Below are positions 1 through 7,150 of a stretch of 64,000 nt of DNA, in pieces. Both the position numbers and the translations under genes were made by a program. The notes beneath the pieces were generated by a model. The model did not search any database. It was given only the letters and a program-made list of their open reading frames with translations, and was not told the origin of the DNA. The number at the start of each line of letters is the position of its first letter. Position 1 is the stretch's first letter. The stretch is from Phycisphaerales bacterium (GTDB lineage Bacteria; Planctomycetota; Phycisphaerae; Phycisphaerales; UBA1924), in the NCBI GenBank assembly GCA_020831775.1, contig JAFIFZ010000028.1, forward strand, positions 43,753 to 107,752, read 5' to 3'.

Positions 1-79
1 GCTCGACCGCTCGCTGCAGCGTGAAACGGCGCTCGCGCCGGGCAGCCCTGCTTCGGCGCCCCATTCGCCGCAGGAGTAG
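1..79 (+). CDS. C-terminal end of a gene that starts before the window
   Basis: An open frame enters at base 2 and ends at a TAG at 77-79. The 25 visible residues finish in SASAPHSPQE-like low-complexity sequence (Ala, Pro, Ser, His). No domain can be recognised from so short a tail. It is co-directional with the LysM gene that starts 46 bases later, so the two could share a transcript. It could also be a chance open frame. Confidence 0.35.
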   Translation, partial: LDRSLQRETALAPGSPASAPHSPQE

Positions 80-124
80 CCCGCCAGAGGTCCCCCGATG
101 GGCCGCGAAGGAAGGGCGTGAGCG

Positions 125-616
125 ATGAACCCCAGGCTGCGAAACCCGGGCGTCGGGCTCTTGGCCCTCGGCCTGCTCTGGGTGACGCTGTACTGGGCCG
201 CCTCGCCGAACGCGTCGAGGTCGCCGATCGACGAGTTCGACGATCACGGCCCGGTGCTGGTGCGTCAGACCGATCGCGAGCGGGCGCAGGAGCAGTCGCG
301 CGAACGGCCCGAACGCCCACGAGAACATCACCAAGCGGAGCGATCGCCCGCGGCGCCCCCTCCCGTGGGCCACCAGCCCGGCGACGCGGGCTCTGAAGCA
401 GCCGCGGAGGTCGCCGAGCCGGACCCGCCAGAGCCGGCAGAGCGGACCTATACGGTCCGCAGCGGCGATTCGCTCTCGGTCATCAGCCAGCGTGTCTACG
501 GGAGCGCCCGCCACTGGCGCGTGCTTTACGAGGCCAACCGCGACCGCATCCCCGATCCGGACCGATTGCGCGTGGGCGCAGAACTCCGCGTGCCCCCGCT
601 CCCCGACGGGCGGTAG
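125..616 (+). CDS. Membrane-anchored LysM-domain protein
   Basis: 163 residues. Residues about 10-28 form one hydrophobic segment (GLLALGLLWVTLYWAA) that acts as an N-terminal anchor or uncleaved signal. It is followed by a charged, Pro/Glu/Arg-rich linker of about 75 residues. The C-terminus (about 109-157) is a LysM domain: YTVRSGDSLSVISQRVYG, then an Asn-containing stretch and a GAELRVPP ending. LysM domains bind N-acetylglucosamine polymers such as peptidoglycan, so the protein probably tethers the inner membrane to the wall. No catalytic domain is visible, so a structural role is inferred. ATG 125 is used because the frame covers both anchor and LysM; an AAGG-type ribosome site lies about 10 bases upstream. 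Confidence 0.8.
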   Translation: MNPRLRNPGVGLLALGLLWVTLYWAASPNASRSPIDEFDDHGPVLVRQTDRERAQEQSRERPERPREHHQAERSPAAPPPVGHQPGDAGSEAAAEVAEPDPPEPAERTYTVRSGDSLSVISQRVYGSARHWRVLYEANRDRIPDPDRLRVGAELRVPPLPDGR

Positions 617-625
617 CTTCACTGC

Positions 626-631
626 TACGCT
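626..631 (+). promoter_or_regulatory. -10 box (TACGCT) six bases before the start codon
   Basis: TACGCT is followed by six bases and then the GTG start at 638. A transcript starting 6-8 bases after the -10 would begin at the start codon, so the mRNA is probably leaderless. No Shine-Dalgarno site and no clear -35 are seen. Confidence 0.5.
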
Positions 632-637
632 TGGCCC

Positions 638-1609
638 GTGAAAGTCAAACGCATTCTCGTTACCGGCGGCGCGGGCTTTTTGGGCTCGCACCTGTGCGAC
701 CGGCTCGTTGAGCAGGGGCACGATGTCATCTGCCTGGACAACTTCTTCACCAGCCAGAAGTCGAATGTCACGCACCTCTTGGGCCTGCCGAACTTCGAGC
801 TGTTGCGCCACGATGTGACGCACCCGATCTGGCTCGAGGTCGACCAGATCTACAACCTCGCCTGCCCGGCCGCCCCGGGCCACTACCAGTACAACCCGAT
901 CAAGACGATGAAGACCTCGGTGATGGGGGCGATCAATGTGCTGGGCATGGCCAAGAGGTGCCGCGCCCGCGTGCTGCAGGCCTCGACCAGCGAGATCTAC
1001 GGCGACCCTGATGTGCACCCCCAGCCCGAGTCGTACCGGGGCAATGTCAACCCCATCGGCCCCCGCGCCTGCTACGACGAGGGCAAGCGTGCGGCCGAGA
1101 CGCTCTTTTTCGACTACCACCGCGCCAACCGCGTCGACATCCGCGTCGTTCGCATCTTCAACACCTATGGGCCGCGCATGCACCCATTCGACGGACGCGT
1201 CGTCTCGAACTTCATCCGACAGGTGCTCGACGGGGAGCCGATCACGATGTTCGGCGACGGGTCGCAGACCCGCTCGTTCTGCTTCGTCGACGATCTGGTC
1301 GAGGGGCTGATCCGGATGATGAACCTCGAAGACGGGTTCATCGGGCCTGTGAACCTGGGCAACCCCGACGAGTTCACCATCCGCGAGCTCGCCGAACTGA
1401 CCTGCGAGATCTTGGGCAAGAAGGCCGATTTCGTCTTCAAGCCCCTGCCCGAGGACGACCCCAAGCAGCGCCGGCCGGACATCACGCTGGCGGGCAAGCA
1501 TCTGGGGTGGAAGCCCCAAATCCCACTGCGCGAAGGGCTGCAGGCGACCGTCGACTGGTTCAGGACGATCGACCAGGGCCAGTACCGGGCCCCGACGCCG
1601 AACTTCTAG
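638..1609 (+). CDS. UDP-glucuronate decarboxylase (UDP-xylose synthase), SDR family
   Basis: 323 residues, a normal length for bacterial UXS. The extended short-chain dehydrogenase fold is clear: an N-terminal NAD-binding [10 protein letters not shown] (residues about 10-19), the STSEIYGDP strand carrying the catalytic Ser/Thr, and the YDEGKRAAE stretch with the Tyr-x-x-x-Lys pair. NPIGPR and the downstream [18 protein letters not shown] are typical of the UXS branch rather than of UDP-glucose epimerases. The enzyme converts UDP-glucuronate to UDP-xylose and CO2 in the cytosol and feeds exopolysaccharide or LPS synthesis. GTG 638 is chosen because it directly precedes the Rossmann strand and sits six bases after a -10 box. 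Confidence 0.9.
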   Translation: MKVKRILVTGGAGFLGSHLCDRLVEQGHDVICLDNFFTSQKSNVTHLLGLPNFELLRHDVTHPIWLEVDQIYNLACPAAPGHYQYNPIKTMKTSVMGAINVLGMAKRCRARVLQASTSEIYGDPDVHPQPESYRGNVNPIGPRACYDEGKRAAETLFFDYHRANRVDIRVVRIFNTYGPRMHPFDGRVVSNFIRQVLDGEPITMFGDGSQTRSFCFVDDLVEGLIRMMNLEDGFIGPVNLGNPDEFTIRELAELTCEILGKKADFVFKPLPEDDPKQRRPDITLAGKHLGWKPQIPLREGLQATVDWFRTIDQGQYRAPTPNF

Positions 1610-1670
1610 ACCCCGATCGAACTCCGATCGACGCCGCCGGGTTTCCCAAGACAGCCGGCCGCAGGTGCTG

Positions 1671-1676
1671 TATTCT
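1671..1676 (+). promoter_or_regulatory. -10 box (TATTCT) six bases before the start codon
   Basis: TATTCT, a six-base spacer (GGGCCG), then ATG 1683. This spacing supports ATG 1683 over an in-frame GTG at 1665, which would place the -10 inside the coding sequence. Confidence 0.5.
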
Positions 1677-1682
1677 GGGCCG

Positions 1683-2912
1683 ATGCAGGAAGCACATTCA
1701 CCAAGCAGGGTCGCGTCACGCCTGGCGCCGTTCGGCACGACCATCTTCGCCGAGATGACGCGCCTGGCCGCGGAGCACAAGGCGATCAATCTCTCCCAGG
1801 GCTTCCCGGATTTCGATGGCCCCGGCTTCATCAAGGACGCGGCGGTCAAGGCGATCCGAGAAAAGCACAACCAGTACGCCAAGCCCACCGGCGAGCCCGA
1901 TCTGGTCGAGGCTCTGGCGTCGTGGTGGGGGCAGGAGACGGGGCGCGACCTCGACCCCTACGCCGAGATCACGGTCACCAGCGGCTGCACCGAGGCGCTC
2001 GCGGCGTCGTTCCTGGGCCTGATCGAGCCGGGCGACGAGGTGATCCTCTTCGAGCCGTTCTACGACTCGTACCGGGCGTGCTGCGCCCTTGCGGGGGCCA
2101 AGCCCCGGTTCGTCGCGCTGCGCCCGCCCGGGCCCGACGCGGGGCCGACCGCCCAGTTCCGTTTCGACGAGGCGGAGCTGCGGGCGGCGTTCGGCCCGCG
2201 CACCAAGGCGATCCTGATCAACACGCCGCACAATCCGACGGGCAAGGTCTTCAGCCGCAAGGAGCTGGACCTGATCGCGTCGCTGTGCGTCGAGCACGAC
2301 GCGATCGCGATCACCGACGAAGTGTACGAGCACCTGGTCTTCGAGCCGGACAAGTCGCACATCCGGATCGCGACGCTGCCCGGCATGGCCGAGCGGACGG
2401 TGACGCTCTCGAGCCTGGGCAAGACCTTCAGCTTCACGGGCTGGAAGATCGGCTGGGCGATCGCGCCGCCCCACCTGACCGCGGGCGTGCGCTCGGCGCA
2501 CCAGTTCCTGACCTTCGCGGTGGCGACGCCCCTGCAGCACGCCGCGGCCGAGGCGATCCGCAACGGCGCCGATTCGATCGCAGATCTGGTGGCGCAGCTC
2601 GCCGGGTCCAGGGCCTTTCTGGCCGACACGCTGCGCGACGCGGGGCTTCGGGTCTACTGGCCCGCGGGCGGGTACTTCATCATGGCCGACCACTCGGCGC
2701 TGGGGTTCGAGGACGATGTCGCCTTCTGCCGCTACCTGACCGAGGAGGTGAAGGTCGCGGCGATCCCGCCGAGTTCGTTTTACTCGCGGGCGGAGCTCGG
2801 GCGTTCGCTCGTGCGATTCGCGTTCTGCAAGAAGCTGTCGACGCTGGAGGAAGCGGCGCGCCGGCTCGGGGCCCTGGGGTCCGCCAGCCGCGCCGGGGCC
2901 GCGGCCAGATGA
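1683..2912 (+). CDS. Class I/II PLP-dependent aminotransferase (methionine / kynurenine aminotransferase-like)
   Basis: 409 residues. Fold type I motifs are present: INLSQGFPDFDGP near residue 36, NPTG at 184-187, DEVYEHL at 212-218 (the Asp that holds the pyridoxal nitrogen, and a Tyr), and SLGKTFSFTGWKIGW with the Schiff-base lysine at Lys247. The opening QGFPDF pattern and overall sequence fit the branch that contains methionine aminotransferase (YbdL) and kynurenine-oxoglutarate transaminase. The amino-acid substrate cannot be settled by eye. Its stop overlaps the next start (ATGA at 2909-2912), so it is translationally coupled to the glycerate kinase and then to the FAD oxidoreductase, which suggests one catabolic operon. 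Confidence 0.85.
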   Translation: MQEAHSPSRVASRLAPFGTTIFAEMTRLAAEHKAINLSQGFPDFDGPGFIKDAAVKAIREKHNQYAKPTGEPDLVEALASWWGQETGRDLDPYAEITVTSGCTEALAASFLGLIEPGDEVILFEPFYDSYRACCALAGAKPRFVALRPPGPDAGPTAQFRFDEAELRAAFGPRTKAILINTPHNPTGKVFSRKELDLIASLCVEHDAIAITDEVYEHLVFEPDKSHIRIATLPGMAERTVTLSSLGKTFSFTGWKIGWAIAPPHLTAGVRSAHQFLTFAVATPLQHAAAEAIRNGADSIADLVAQLAGSRAFLADTLRDAGLRVYWPAGGYFIMADHSALGFEDDVAFCRYLTEEVKVAAIPPSSFYSRAELGRSLVRFAFCKKLSTLEEAARRLGALGSASRAGAAAR

Positions 2913-4213
2913 ACACAGACGAACGGCGCAAGCTCGCCCTGCGTCTGCACCACCAGACGCTCGACGCGATGGACCCCGGCCGCGCTGCGCTGAAGCACTG
3001 GCCCGCGGACCTCGGCGACTCGGGGCGCGTCTTCGTGCTCGCGGTCGGCAAGGCGTCGCCCTCGATGGCGCGTGCGGCGTGCGAGCAACTCGGCTCGCCG
3101 GAGGGCCTGCTGATCGGGCCCGAGTCCTTGCTGGTCGCGGCGAACCTGCCCGCCACGCTCCGGCGCATCCCCGCCGACCACCCGACGCCCACGGAACGGA
3201 ATCTCGACGCGTCGGACGCCGCAGCGCACGCGTTGTCGCGCCTTGGCGAGGGCGACACGCTCTTGCTGCTCCTCTCGGGGGGAGGGTCGGCGTACCTCGC
3301 GTCGCCAGCCAAGGGCGTGGCGCTTGCCGACCTTGCGATCACGACCGAACGCCTGCTCCGCAGCGGCGCGACGATCGTCGAGCTCAACACCGTCCGCAAG
3401 CACATCGAACGCCTCAAGGGTGGGCGTCTGGCCTCGATCGCCCACCCCGCGCGCGTGATCGCGATGGTCGTCTGCGATGTGATCGGCGACCGGCTCGACA
3501 CCGTCTCTTCCGGCCCGGCCTACCCCGACCCGACGACCTTCGCCGAAGCGCTCGACATCGTTCAAACACGCCTCGGCGACGCCTGCCCGGCTTCGGTGCT
3601 CGACCATCTCGAACGGGGCGCCGCCGGCGAACTGCCCGAAACGCCCAAGCCCGGGGATCCGGTGTTCGATCGCGTTTCGCACACGATCATCGCAAGCAAC
3701 CGGCGGGCGGTCGAAGCCGCGACGGACGCCGCACGCAACGCGGGGCTGGGTGTTCACGCCATCAAAGAGCCGCTGTCTGGTGAAGCGTCCGAAGCCGCGG
3801 CGGCGTTTGTCCGCCGGGCCGCCGAACTCGCGTCGAAGCGGACCGAGCCCGTCGCGCTCATCGCCGGCGGGGAAACAACGGTGACGGTCGGGGAGCGGGG
3901 GGGCAAGGGCGGGCGCAACCAGGAGTTCGCCCTCGCCTGCGCCGCCGCGATGCCGAAGGGGGCACGCGTCACGATCGCCTCCCTCGGAACCGACGGGATC
4001 GACGGCCCGACCGACGCCGCGGGCGCCGTCGTCGACGAGACCACGATCGAGCGCGCCGTCAACGCCGGTTTCGATCCGGCCGCCACACTGGAGCGCCACG
4101 ACAGCTATCCATTGCTCGACGCGATCGGCGACCTCGTCCGCACCGGCCCCAGCGGCAACAACATCAACGACCTTGTGATCGCGATCGCCCTCCCGCCGGA
4201 GCAAACCCAATGA
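2909..4213 (+). CDS. Glycerate 2-kinase, GckA/MOFRL family
   Basis: 434 residues. The N-terminal DUF4147-type domain contains LLLLSGGGSAYLASP and a VRKHIERLKGGRLA stretch. The C-terminal MOFRL domain contains GGETTVTVGERGGKGGRNQEFALA and a TDGIDGPTDAAGA loop. This two-domain layout is that of ATP-dependent D-glycerate 2-kinases (glycerate to 2-phosphoglycerate), acting in glyoxylate, serine or sugar-acid catabolism. The start ATG overlaps the aminotransferase stop and the stop overlaps the next ATG, so it is the middle gene of a coupled trio. An upstream aminotransferase could supply hydroxypyruvate or glyoxylate precursors, but that link is inference. Confidence 0.88.
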   Translation: MNTDERRKLALRLHHQTLDAMDPGRAALKHWPADLGDSGRVFVLAVGKASPSMARAACEQLGSPEGLLIGPESLLVAANLPATLRRIPADHPTPTERNLDASDAAAHALSRLGEGDTLLLLLSGGGSAYLASPAKGVALADLAITTERLLRSGATIVELNTVRKHIERLKGGRLASIAHPARVIAMVVCDVIGDRLDTVSSGPAYPDPTTFAEALDIVQTRLGDACPASVLDHLERGAAGELPETPKPGDPVFDRVSHTIIASNRRAVEAATDAARNAGLGVHAIKEPLSGEASEAAAAFVRRAAELASKRTEPVALIAGGETTVTVGERGGKGGRNQEFALACAAAMPKGARVTIASLGTDGIDGPTDAAGAVVDETTIERAVNAGFDPAATLERHDSYPLLDAIGDLVRTGPSGNNINDLVIAIALPPEQTQ

Positions 4214-5376
4214 CCGTCCCCTGGTGGAAGCAGCCCGGACGCGTCGATCGCGTGCGCGCACAGGCGATCGTCGTCGGCGCTGGTGTTACGGGGCTCTCGG
4301 CGGCGATGCACATGGAACGCCGCGGCGTCAGGCCGATCGTGCTGGAGCGACAGCGCGTCGCATCCGGCGCGAGCGGCAGAAACGCGGGCTTTCTCATGCG
4401 GGGCGTCGCCGAGTCATACGCCGCGGCGTGCGACTCGTTGGGGCGCGAACTGACCCAGCACGCATGGCGATTCACCGAAGACAACCTCCGCGCGCTGCGC
4501 GAGCTCGGCGTCGACCACACGCCCGGCTTCGGCGAGCGCCCCTCTTGCCTGCTGGCCCTCAACGACGCAGAGGCGCACGACCTGGAACGCTCCGCATCGC
4601 TCATGGCCGAAGACGGCTTCGAGTCCCCGTTCATCACCGAGGGCGACGACGACGCGTGGAAGAACGCCTCGCCCCTCTGCGGGCTGGTGAACCCCGGCGA
4701 CGCCGTCTGCGATCCGCAGGAAGTGATGGCGTTGCTCGCCTCCAAGCTCGATGCCGAGATCCGTCCCAACGCCGAAGTGACCGCGATCAACGCCTCGCCC
4801 GACCGTATCGAGGTCGTCACGCACGACGCGGTCTACGAGGCCGATCTGGTCCTGCTCTGCGTCAACGCGTGGGCGAGGACGCTCTCGCCGCAGCTCGCGA
4901 GGCTCGTCGAGCCCAACCGCGCGCAGATGCTCGCGCTCGACGCCCCGGGCGCGAAGCTCGACATGGCCTACTACGCCAACGAGGGCGGCGAGTACATCCG
5001 CGCCGGCGAGGGCGGCGTCGTGCTGGTGGGGGGGTGCCGCCGCTTCGACGCCGAGGCCGAACGCACCCTCGCCGACGAAGCCACAGATCCGGTGCAGTCG
5101 GGCATCGAAGCGTTCGCCGAGCGCGTTCTCGGACGGCGCTACCCAGTCCTCCGGCGCTGGTCCGGGCCGATGGGGTTTTCGCCCGACGGCCTGCCGATCG
5201 TCGGACGACTCAGCGAGGTCGGCGGGCCCGACGCGCCCATCCATTTCTGCGGCGGTTTCACCGGGCACGGCATGTCGATGGGGCACCTCACCGCCCGCGA
5301 CTGCGTCGAGCACGCCCTCGACGATCGCCCGACGCCCTGGACGATCTCCCGCTTTTCCGGACGCACAACCGGCTGA
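4210..5376 (+). CDS. FAD-dependent oxidoreductase, DAO (glycine/D-amino acid oxidase) family
   Basis: 388 residues. A dinucleotide-binding motif, IVVGAGVTGLSAAMHMERRG, lies at about residues 20-39, followed by the VLERQ acidic turn and the GASGRNAGFL loop typical of the DAO family. The C-terminus has the second FAD contact (PIHFCGGFTGHGMSMGHLTA). The RRWSGPMGFSPDGLPIVGR stretch matches the family's conserved substrate-side region. It oxidises an amine or amino acid, substrate unknown. The ATGA overlap with the kinase stop shows translational coupling. An unrelated promoter (TACGCT at 5427) for the next gene begins about 50 bases after its end. Confidence 0.82.
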   Translation: MTVPWWKQPGRVDRVRAQAIVVGAGVTGLSAAMHMERRGVRPIVLERQRVASGASGRNAGFLMRGVAESYAAACDSLGRELTQHAWRFTEDNLRALRELGVDHTPGFGERPSCLLALNDAEAHDLERSASLMAEDGFESPFITEGDDDAWKNASPLCGLVNPGDAVCDPQEVMALLASKLDAEIRPNAEVTAINASPDRIEVVTHDAVYEADLVLLCVNAWARTLSPQLARLVEPNRAQMLALDAPGAKLDMAYYANEGGEYIRAGEGGVVLVGGCRRFDAEAERTLADEATDPVQSGIEAFAERVLGRRYPVLRRWSGPMGFSPDGLPIVGRLSEVGGPDAPIHFCGGFTGHGMSMGHLTARDCVEHALDDRPTPWTISRFSGRTTG

Positions 5377-5426
5377 AACCTTTGGCTCAAAGCACGACGC
5401 GCCGTCCGCATGGGGCGAAGGCGTGG

Positions 5427-5432
5427 TACGCT
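5427..5432 (+). promoter_or_regulatory. Probable -10 box (TACGCT) for the secreted endonuclease-like gene
   Basis: TACGCT lies 47 bases before ATG 5480, so this gene would have a leader of about 40 bases, unlike the many leaderless genes in the window. It is the same hexamer found before 638 and 35532. Confidence 0.4.
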
Positions 5433-5479
5433 TTCGCCCAGCGGGCGATGGGGGCCCGCCGAACACGGAGCGCTGTTTC

Positions 5480-6973
5480 ATGCGTCTGACCGCCTGCCTG
5501 GTACTCCTGCTCGCATGCGCCGACCCCGCCTCCGCCCAGATCCGCGTGGCGACCTGGAACATCAGCTACTACGGCGGAGGCCGGATCAGCGACATCCACA
5601 CCTCCATCTACGGGGAGTTCGAGGGCCGCTCGATGCGCCCCGACATCGTCGTGACGCAGGAGTTCTTCGGAACCGGGGCCGCGGTCAACGACTTCCTCTT
5701 CGCCCTCAACACCGCCCCCGGCTCGCCGGGCGACTGGGAGGCGGCGCCGTTCATGCAGAGCCGCGTCTCCAGCAACGCGGCGTTTTACCGCTCAAGCAAA
5801 CTCGAGCTGCTCGGCTGGCATGTCGTCAGCGAGGGCAGCGTGCCGGGCCACCCGCGCGATGTGAACCGCTTCGATTTCCGGCCCGTCGGCTACGAGGCCC
5901 CCGAGACCGTCTTTGCGGTCTATGTCTCGCACATGAAAGCCGGCAGTTCGAGCACGGACCAGCATCGCCGCCTGGACGAGGCGATCCAGATCCGCGCCGA
6001 TGTCGAGACGCTGCCCGAAGGCTGGTCGTTCATGCTCGGGGGAGACTTCAACATCCAGAGCTCGACGCAGACCGCCTACCAGCACCTCGTCGGCCCGAGC
6101 GTGCCCGCCGACATCCGCTTCCACGACCCGATCAAGACGCCCGGGCGCTGGAACAACAACGCCTCGTACCGCTTCGTCCACACCCAGGACCCCATCGGCC
6201 CCGGCGGCATGGACGACCGTTACGACCAGCTCCTCGTCTCAGGGTCGCTCATCGATCACGAGGGCCTGAGCTACATCGGTAACCCCGACATCCCCTACAG
6301 CACCACGACATGGGACGATCCGAACCACTCGTACCGCTCGTGGGGAAACGACGGCAGCACCTACAAGCAGAACCTCCGCGTCGAGGGGAACGCGATGGTC
6401 GGCCCGGTGATCGCGCAGGCGCTGATCGACATGGCCGTGGGTGCGGGGCACTTGCCCGTCTTCCTCGACCTGCGCGTCCCCGCCAAGATCGACGCGGACG
6501 AGACCATCGACTTCGGTCGCGTCGCCCTCGGCTCGCCCGCGGAAATTGAACTGACCGTCGCGCACGCGGGCAATCTGGCGATCTGGATCGCCGCGGGCTT
6601 GGACGATCTGCGCTACACGTTCGACGCCCCGGCGGGGATCGTCGCGCCGTCCGATCCGTTCGAACTCGCCCCGGGCGCCGCCGCCCAGCACACGATCGCA
6701 CTGGACACCTCAGAGCCCGGCGAGGTCGACACCACGCTGCTGATCCTCTCGGGCGATCCGGACAGACCCGCCCTGCCCGTCCGCGTGCTGGCGAGCATCG
6801 GCCCGGCCTGCATCGCCGACATGAACGGCGACGGGGTGGTCGACGCCGATGATTTCTTCCTCTTCCTCACGCTCTTCGCAGCCGGCGACAGCAGGGCGGA
6901 CATCAACGCCGACGGCGTGATCGACGCCGACGATTTCTTCGCCTTCCTCGCCGAGTTCGCCGCGGGCTGCTGA
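5480..6973 (+). CDS. Secreted endonuclease/exonuclease/phosphatase-family protein with dockerin-like C-terminus
   Basis: 497 residues. The signal peptide is MRLTACLVLLLACADPASA. The EEP fold follows: VATWNISYYGG (metal-binding Asn), VTQEFFG (Glu), GGDFNIQSS (Asp/Asn) and HLPVFLDL (catalytic His region). Family members cut nucleic acids or phosphodiesters; the actual substrate is unknown. After the catalytic part comes an Ig-like beta domain (FGRVALGSPAEIEL) and then a paired EF-hand module, DMNGDGVVDADDFF and DINADGVIDADDFFAF, ending FAAGC. The same tail is found on the next gene, so both products are probably handled by the same surface-attachment system. The upstream 19 in-frame codons are excluded because the signal peptide starts at ATG 5480. 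Confidence 0.8.
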   Translation: MRLTACLVLLLACADPASAQIRVATWNISYYGGGRISDIHTSIYGEFEGRSMRPDIVVTQEFFGTGAAVNDFLFALNTAPGSPGDWEAAPFMQSRVSSNAAFYRSSKLELLGWHVVSEGSVPGHPRDVNRFDFRPVGYEAPETVFAVYVSHMKAGSSSTDQHRRLDEAIQIRADVETLPEGWSFMLGGDFNIQSSTQTAYQHLVGPSVPADIRFHDPIKTPGRWNNNASYRFVHTQDPIGPGGMDDRYDQLLVSGSLIDHEGLSYIGNPDIPYSTTTWDDPNHSYRSWGNDGSTYKQNLRVEGNAMVGPVIAQALIDMAVGAGHLPVFLDLRVPAKIDADETIDFGRVALGSPAEIELTVAHAGNLAIWIAAGLDDLRYTFDAPAGIVAPSDPFELAPGAAAQHTIALDTSEPGEVDTTLLILSGDPDRPALPVRVLASIGPACIADMNGDGVVDADDFFLFLTLFAAGDSRADINADGVIDADDFFAFLAEFAAGC

Positions 6974-7150
6974 GCGGGCCAGAAGCTTTCGACGAGACTT
7001 TGCAGATTTCAGCTCCCTCGGCTGTCCGTTATATCCCCAAAACGCTGTTGCATCCGAGCCCTCGCTTCGGGTAGGGTGGTCTCATCCTTTCGGCGCGGGG
7101 GTGGGCCTCACAGCCCGCCGGTGCGGCGAGAACTCACCGGGAGGCGCTCC